64,000 nt of DNA, from contig CAISRB010000007.1 of the NCBI GenBank assembly GCA_903887775.1, positions 1 through 64,000 of the forward strand, in the 5' to 3' direction. This document shows, in pieces, positions 59,966 through 64,000 of the stretch. How positions within the stretch are numbered: the stretch's first letter is position 1; every line of letters begins with the position of its first letter. Source of the DNA: an uncultured Bacteroidales bacterium. Lineage in GTDB: Bacteria > Bacteroidota > Bacteroidia > Bacteroidales > FEN-979. The position numbers and the translations under genes are program-made. Below the pieces are notes generated by a model. That model was not told the DNA's origin. It saw only the letters and a list, made by a program, of their open reading frames with translations, and did no database searches.

Positions 59966-61276
59966 TTATTTAATTTCAAGTGATATCTCTGAATGTTCAA
60001 TCTTGAAAATATAAGATGGAGATACTGATCGGATCATCATTCCAAGCACCACGATATCACCATGTTTAATTTCTTTGGCATTAAAATCTTTAAGAGTGAT
60101 ATAGGAGGTAGTTCGGTCTTTTTCCACTGACTTTTGAATACCGTGATAACGAATACTAAATATGATTTTAGCAATTAATTCAGGATATTGAACCGGCGAA
60201 AGCACGATCTTCTGATTTAGTGACACTACCTGCTTTTCAACAGATTTAAAACCTATGATGAGGAAATGAAATTTGTTTGCGTTTACATTGGTGGTGTATC
60301 TATAAGATCTATTTCCATCTTTTTTATTCGGATGTATAAGGTAATGACTATGAAAGTAATATGCAAAAGTTACGCATAAAGCAATTATAATAACTCCCAG
60401 AATAAGCCATAGATTTTTTTTGATTTTTCTTGGATTGCGAACCGTATCTGGTATTTTACGTGGTACGTTCTTGATCCTTAGGGTGTTTTTGTCGAGGCTA
60501 AAATTTGCGACCTGAACTGAGTACCGGGCAGCAACAACTGTGATATTATCAGTCGAGCCAGCTTCAAATGCTTTTTTTACAAGTTTACTTGAGATTGCTT
60601 CAGTGGTTTTATTCTCACGGATAGTCTGTTGAATCCAGCTAATGTCTTTTTCGTCGTACTTGCTGGAGATCATCCCATCCGAACAAAGAATGAAAATATC
60701 CCCATCTTTACAGTTTTCTGATTTAGAATTTTCGGGAAATATATCAGGTTTGTCTCCCCTTCCGTCCAGCGCTCTGGTGATAATGTTACTTTGTTTCTTT
60801 ATCTGTTCCGGGATTTCCTTGCCGAACTGCCTGATATAATCTTGGATCATCGTGTGATCGATTGTCAGCTGAGCAAGCTTCCCTTCGCGAAAAAGATACA
60901 GCCGACTGTCGCCTATATTGCCCCAAACGAACTGACCTCTATGAACCAACAAACAAGTAAGTGTTGTCCCCATCCCGGAAAGTCCGGGGAGATCTTCAAG
61001 TTTTTCCACTAATGTATTATGACAGGACCTGAAGACCTCCCCGAGAATGGATTTTAATTCTCCGGGCTCCACATTTTCCGTAAATCTTGATTTCAAATAG
61101 ACTGAGGCAGCCTCAAGAACTGATAAACTTGCAATTTCACCACCTTGCGTACCTCCCATGCCATCAGCAACTGCGAGGAATGTAGTTTGGTCGTTGATAT
61201 TAACGGCAAGAAAATTGTCTTGATTTGTAGCACGCCTTCCCTTAATTGTGAGCCCGTGAAAGAAAATCTTACCCAT
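59966..61276 (-). CDS. PP2C-family serine/threonine phosphatase with membrane anchor
   Basis: The PP2C motifs are complete: NQDNFLAV and VADGMGGTQGG near the N-terminus, GDSRLYLF, LCSDGM and GSTDNITVVAA. A membrane segment (LWLILGVIIIALCVTFAYYF) lies at about residues 285-305, with a small periplasmic domain after it. It should reverse the kinase's phosphorylations, as in Stp/PppA-type phosphatases. It starts 21 bases after the FHA gene and its stop lies three bases before the hydrolase start. Confidence 0.93.
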   Translation of the reverse strand: MGKIFFHGLTIKGRRATNQDNFLAVNINDQTTFLAVADGMGGTQGGEIASLSVLEAASVYLKSRFTENVEPGELKSILGEVFRSCHNTLVEKLEDLPGLSGMGTTLTCLLVHRGQFVWGNIGDSRLYLFREGKLAQLTIDHTMIQDYIRQFGKEIPEQIKKQSNIITRALDGRGDKPDIFPENSKSENCKDGDIFILCSDGMISSKYDEKDISWIQQTIRENKTTEAISSKLVKKAFEAGSTDNITVVAARYSVQVANFSLDKNTLRIKNVPRKIPDTVRNPRKIKKNLWLILGVIIIALCVTFAYYFHSHYLIHPNKKDGNRSYRYTTNVNANKFHFLIIGFKSVEKQVVSLNQKIVLSPVQYPELIAKIIFSIRYHGIQKSVEKDRTTSYITLKDFNAKEIKHGDIVVLGMMIRSVSPSYIFKIEHSEISLEIK

Positions 61277-61297
61277 ATTAATGACTTGCGATTACCC

Positions 61298-62317
61298 TTA
61301 TTCAATATATTTCAACACCATGGCTCCTGCCTGGATGGTTGATCCGATGGACAGTTCAACCAGCTTGTCTTTAGGGATATCCGTACCATTAACAGTTGTA
61401 GGATTTGAACCATGATGGCGGATGAACATTCGGTCATTATAGATCAGCTCAGCCTGAAGCCGGGATAAGGTTGAAGTCGGATCACTTACCAGAATATGGG
61501 AATGAAGTCGCTCTTGAGTGAAGAAATTTTTAGATATCAGGTAGTCTTTCCAATCCTTGGTATCCCTTCCAAAGGATAAAACAACGCCATCAGCCGTCTG
61601 TATACCGGTAAGTGGGAAAATTTTTCCCGAGTCAGGTCCAGCCTGAACCTGGAGCTTACCGACTCTGATTATCTTCAGCGTTTCCGAGCTATCAGAATAA
61701 ACAGGAATTTTAAGTGTCTTGAATGATTCATCATACTTCATCTCTTTTGCTTCAAAGGACAAATCGTGTTCCTTGGTCTCTCCCTTAGTGAATGAAGATT
61801 TCTCATGAAACAGTTCAGAGCTTTTCTTTTGCTTGTTCAACATTAGTACAATGATGATTATGAGTAGTAAAACCAAAGCAATCCCTATCAGAAGGAATGG
61901 AAGAATTCTTTCCCAAACGGAAGTTGATTCCACTATTTTCATTTCACAATTCAAACAGACTTTTGATTTTTCAACAATAACTGGTCCAGATGGCTGCATG
62001 GATACAACTCCGTCGACCTTGTATCTGTAATTGACTAAAGGTGACTGACTGCTTGTGATCACACGTATGATAGATCCATAATAACTTTTGAGCAGATAAA
62101 AAGACGTGCTGCGTGTTGTTGCAGGCACAAACTGTGTGATGATCCCTTCAACATTGATGGATTCATCCACATATTTCGCCGGATTCTGGAAGATGCTGTC
62201 TATACGGCTGCTCGCCAGTTTGTCCTCAACAGGTCCCTGGTAATTATTCTGTTTTTCCTGGCATGAAGACAAGATTACAATGATTATTGCTAAAGCAATT
62301 GTTAGAACGTTTTTCAT
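61298..62317 (-). CDS. Lipoprotein with OB-like N-terminal and FHA C-terminal domains
   Basis: A lipoprotein signal (LSSC, Cys19) precedes an OB-like domain (KYVDESINVEGIITQFVPATTRSTSFYLLKSYYGSIIRVITS), then one membrane helix (LPFLLIGIALVLLLIIIIVLML), and a cytoplasmic FHA domain (VVLSFGRDTKDW, then LSRLQAELIYNDRMFIRHHGSNPTTVNG). FHA domains bind phosphothreonine, so this protein could read the output of the kinase. A lipobox together with a membrane helix is unusual, since the lipid would hold the N-terminus on the far side of the inner membrane. It lies between the permease and phosphatase genes. Confidence 0.85.
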   Translation of the reverse strand: MKNVLTIALAIIIVILSSCQEKQNNYQGPVEDKLASSRIDSIFQNPAKYVDESINVEGIITQFVPATTRSTSFYLLKSYYGSIIRVITSSQSPLVNYRYKVDGVVSMQPSGPVIVEKSKVCLNCEMKIVESTSVWERILPFLLIGIALVLLLIIIIVLMLNKQKKSSELFHEKSSFTKGETKEHDLSFEAKEMKYDESFKTLKIPVYSDSSETLKIIRVGKLQVQAGPDSGKIFPLTGIQTADGVVLSFGRDTKDWKDYLISKNFFTQERLHSHILVSDPTSTLSRLQAELIYNDRMFIRHHGSNPTTVNGTDIPKDKLVELSIGSTIQAGAMVLKYIE

Positions 62318-62350
62318 GATTCCTCCTTTTTAAAATGATTTGGTATTTTG

Positions 62351-63934
62351 TTATATTCTGTCATATAAAAGATTACCTGGTGTTTGCTTGAAAATCCTGG
62401 ATGTTATTCTCCTGATCACAACATAGCTGATAATGAGTATGACCCCGATCAAAGGGTAGGTCCATTCCGAGAATTGGTTAAAATATGATTCATTCTCTTC
62501 AAGTTTGATTCCCAGCATCTGGAGGACGGCTCTGAATGTTCCGACAGATCCTATGATCCAGGATAATAGTATTCCAATTGCCATTGCGACGACCAGAACA
62601 GAGACAATAATTGTCGTATAGATCTTTTCCAAAGCTCTTGGATTGATTCCAAATGCAAGGAATGTCCCAATATTTAAGCGGATCTTTTCAAGGTGGTTAC
62701 TGAGCAGATTAGAGATGAATGTACAGATGCTCAAAATGCTGAATATCATCAAAATAATAGAAATTATCCTGGTCAGTTTGGTAATGAAATTATAATTTGA
62801 CAGGGTATCAATCTGCCCCATTTCCATTGGCAGTTCATATTGTTTATCCATAAAGACCTTGAATTCATTGATATGGTCAAGGTTTTGAAGCTCAACAGAT
62901 AACTTGTCATAAAGCTTAATTGATTTATTGGTATTCGACCAGTTTGATGAAAAATCATAATAACGAAAAACGGCATTATCCCTTTTAAGATCTGTATTAT
63001 TAATAATGCGCTCAAAAACATGATTCCGGAAAGAGAATGAAGTGTCATTGAATATATTGATTTTAATTAAAAAGTAATCTTTGTAGGATTGAGTAAAACG
63101 ATTAGTCCAGACACTCATGCCCAGACCCTTGAACTCCTGGTCCGATGAAATAAATTGGTTGATTTTAGTTTTAATTTTTTCAGTGTACGTAGAATCTTTG
63201 AGGCATATGAAATACACACCACGGATGTTTTCAATCAAAAATGGATTGCTTTTTTCTGTTGGAATATTCCGCTGATCATGGAAGAAGGGGGTGCAAATGA
63301 ATTGGGTCAATCCAGGCAGGTCTGAGACCACAGCCACGATAGGGATAGGGATAACAGCCCGTTCTTTGATGGTGTCTGAGAAGTTCATGAAAATAAAGGC
63401 AGCATCTTCAGGATAATTCAGGGACCGGAGTAGATTTTTTGTGACAATAAGGCCATAATCGTCAGGTGAAGAAAACACTTTACCATGAAGAATGTATTTA
63501 TCACTTAGGATCTCATTAAGCAGGGGATTCGATTTTTCAATTGTTCTTCCAAAAAATCTTTTCGTGCCAGAAATATCTTTTTTCCAAAAATGCAGTGCGA
63601 AAAAATTAAAACCTGTAACAGAACGATACCTGAATTTTTTCTGGTTGTTCTTGTCATTAAGCATGCTTTTCTGGATATCCTCACTGCCTCTTGATTTGCT
63701 GTGAGGAACATCTATATTTACCCAATTAATAAAGGGATCATTCATTTTTGTTCTTAAATATTCCAGGCTGCCGTTTGCCAGTCCAATTGCAAAAAAAGTC
63801 AGAAAAAAGATGCCGATCAGAAAGTAAAAATTTATAAATCCTTTGCCCAGCAATGCTTTGCCTTCTTTCTTGTAAAACAATAAAATGAATTCCTTCCCTA
63901 GTTTTTTACCACTCATTTTTTCTGGTTTTATCAT
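62351..63934 (-). CDS. FtsX-like permease-type membrane protein
   Basis: An N-terminal helix (GFINFYFLIGIFFLTFFAIGLA), a large extracytoplasmic domain, and three C-terminal helices with an FtsX/MacB-like core (ITKLTRIISIILMIFSILSICTFISNLLSNHLEKIRLNIGTFLAFGINPRALEKI) make up 527 residues. The layout is that of an ABC permease. The ATG at 63934 is preferred over an upstream TTG. No ATPase is in view, though one could lie beyond the window. It is the first visible gene of the operon; 16 bases of reading frame upstream to the window edge do not reveal its neighbour. The FHA gene follows after 33 bases. Confidence 0.8.
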   Translation of the reverse strand: MIKPEKMSGKKLGKEFILLFYKKEGKALLGKGFINFYFLIGIFFLTFFAIGLANGSLEYLRTKMNDPFINWVNIDVPHSKSRGSEDIQKSMLNDKNNQKKFRYRSVTGFNFFALHFWKKDISGTKRFFGRTIEKSNPLLNEILSDKYILHGKVFSSPDDYGLIVTKNLLRSLNYPEDAAFIFMNFSDTIKERAVIPIPIVAVVSDLPGLTQFICTPFFHDQRNIPTEKSNPFLIENIRGVYFICLKDSTYTEKIKTKINQFISSDQEFKGLGMSVWTNRFTQSYKDYFLIKINIFNDTSFSFRNHVFERIINNTDLKRDNAVFRYYDFSSNWSNTNKSIKLYDKLSVELQNLDHINEFKVFMDKQYELPMEMGQIDTLSNYNFITKLTRIISIILMIFSILSICTFISNLLSNHLEKIRLNIGTFLAFGINPRALEKIYTTIIVSVLVVAMAIGILLSWIIGSVGTFRAVLQMLGIKLEENESYFNQFSEWTYPLIGVILIISYVVIRRITSRIFKQTPGNLLYDRI

Positions 63935-64000
63935 GTCAGTTACAGTCAAATTTCAGATTATTTTATTATTTCAGGACCATCTGTATTTTTTGACCCAATT

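Noticed and set aside
55162-63934. Calling the operon a type VI or ESX secretion locus
   Set aside because: None of the sheath, baseplate or EccC/EssC-type genes is visible; only the phospho-signalling parts overlap.
63935-64000. A gene end just beyond the permease start, on the minus strand
   Set aside because: Only 13 codons remain before the window edge, too few to support a call.

Overview
The window comes from a Bacteroidota chromosome, most likely an environmental, anaerobic or microaerophilic member of the Bacteroidales/Marinilabiliales side of the phylum. Three proteins end in type A sorting domains of the type IX secretion system. Several genes and the single tRNA carry the phylum's TTTG-N19-TAnnTTTG promoter. 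There are a DUF5916 protein, an HlyD/MacB-type export system, an EF-G-like second factor and a Kbl-type enzyme, all common in that phylum. No rRNA and no CRISPR array were seen; the one tRNA is tRNA-Asn(GTT).

Layout. 0-11.7 kb: the tail of a probable outer-membrane protein, a class II Fic protein, a secreted clan GH-A glycosidase, an oxidoreductase/SRPBCC/ferredoxin/HypA run, a second Fic protein, a membrane protein with a PutP-type symporter, and a HepT/MntA pair with a decayed second copy of mntA nearby. 11.8-19.1 kb: a phosphoesterase lipoprotein, a GH81 beta-1,3-glucanase with a T9SS tail, a third Fic protein and a T9SS-exported PD40 protein. 19.3-26.8 kb: flavin reductase, methyltransferase, a small membrane protein, an ECF sigma factor with a membrane partner, a DUF1028 protein and an AmpG-like transporter, separated by long gene-poor gaps. 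26.9-45 kb: tRNA-Asn, then a nearly all-plus-strand block: an ABC/HlyD export operon, an AAA/DUF4143 ATPase, MsrB-MsrA, adenosine-kinase-like PfkB kinase, EF-G-like GTPase, MFS exporter, and a set of two alpha-oxoamine synthases with holo-ACP synthase, acyl/acetyl-CoA ligase and acyl carrier protein. 45-51 kb: two toxin-antitoxin loci whose toxins are reduced to fragments, a DUF5916 protein, a porin-like protein and a thioredoxin-fold protein. 51-64 kb: a 2H phosphoesterase fusion, a repeat protein, a protein with weak TssR resemblance, and a tight minus-strand operon: FtsX-like permease, FHA lipoprotein, PP2C phosphatase, alpha/beta-hydrolase-vWA fusion, zinc-ribbon/Ser-Thr kinase/TonB-C fusion, and a GH16-like jellyroll protein.

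Two themes stand out. First, the last operon pairs a transmembrane kinase with a phosphatase and a phosphopeptide-binding FHA protein, together with unusual exported domains. It looks like a phospho-regulated envelope system of a type I do not recognise from any described system. Second, the 29-45 kb block is peppered with purine-then-pyrimidine repeats built on GCGAAA/TTTCGC that can fold into long hairpins, always in the same orientation relative to transcription, and at one site expanded to a roughly 370-bp nested satellite. Two other short dispersed repeat families occur at 4-40 kb and 10-25 kb.

All functional calls rest on reading motifs by eye; no database search was run.
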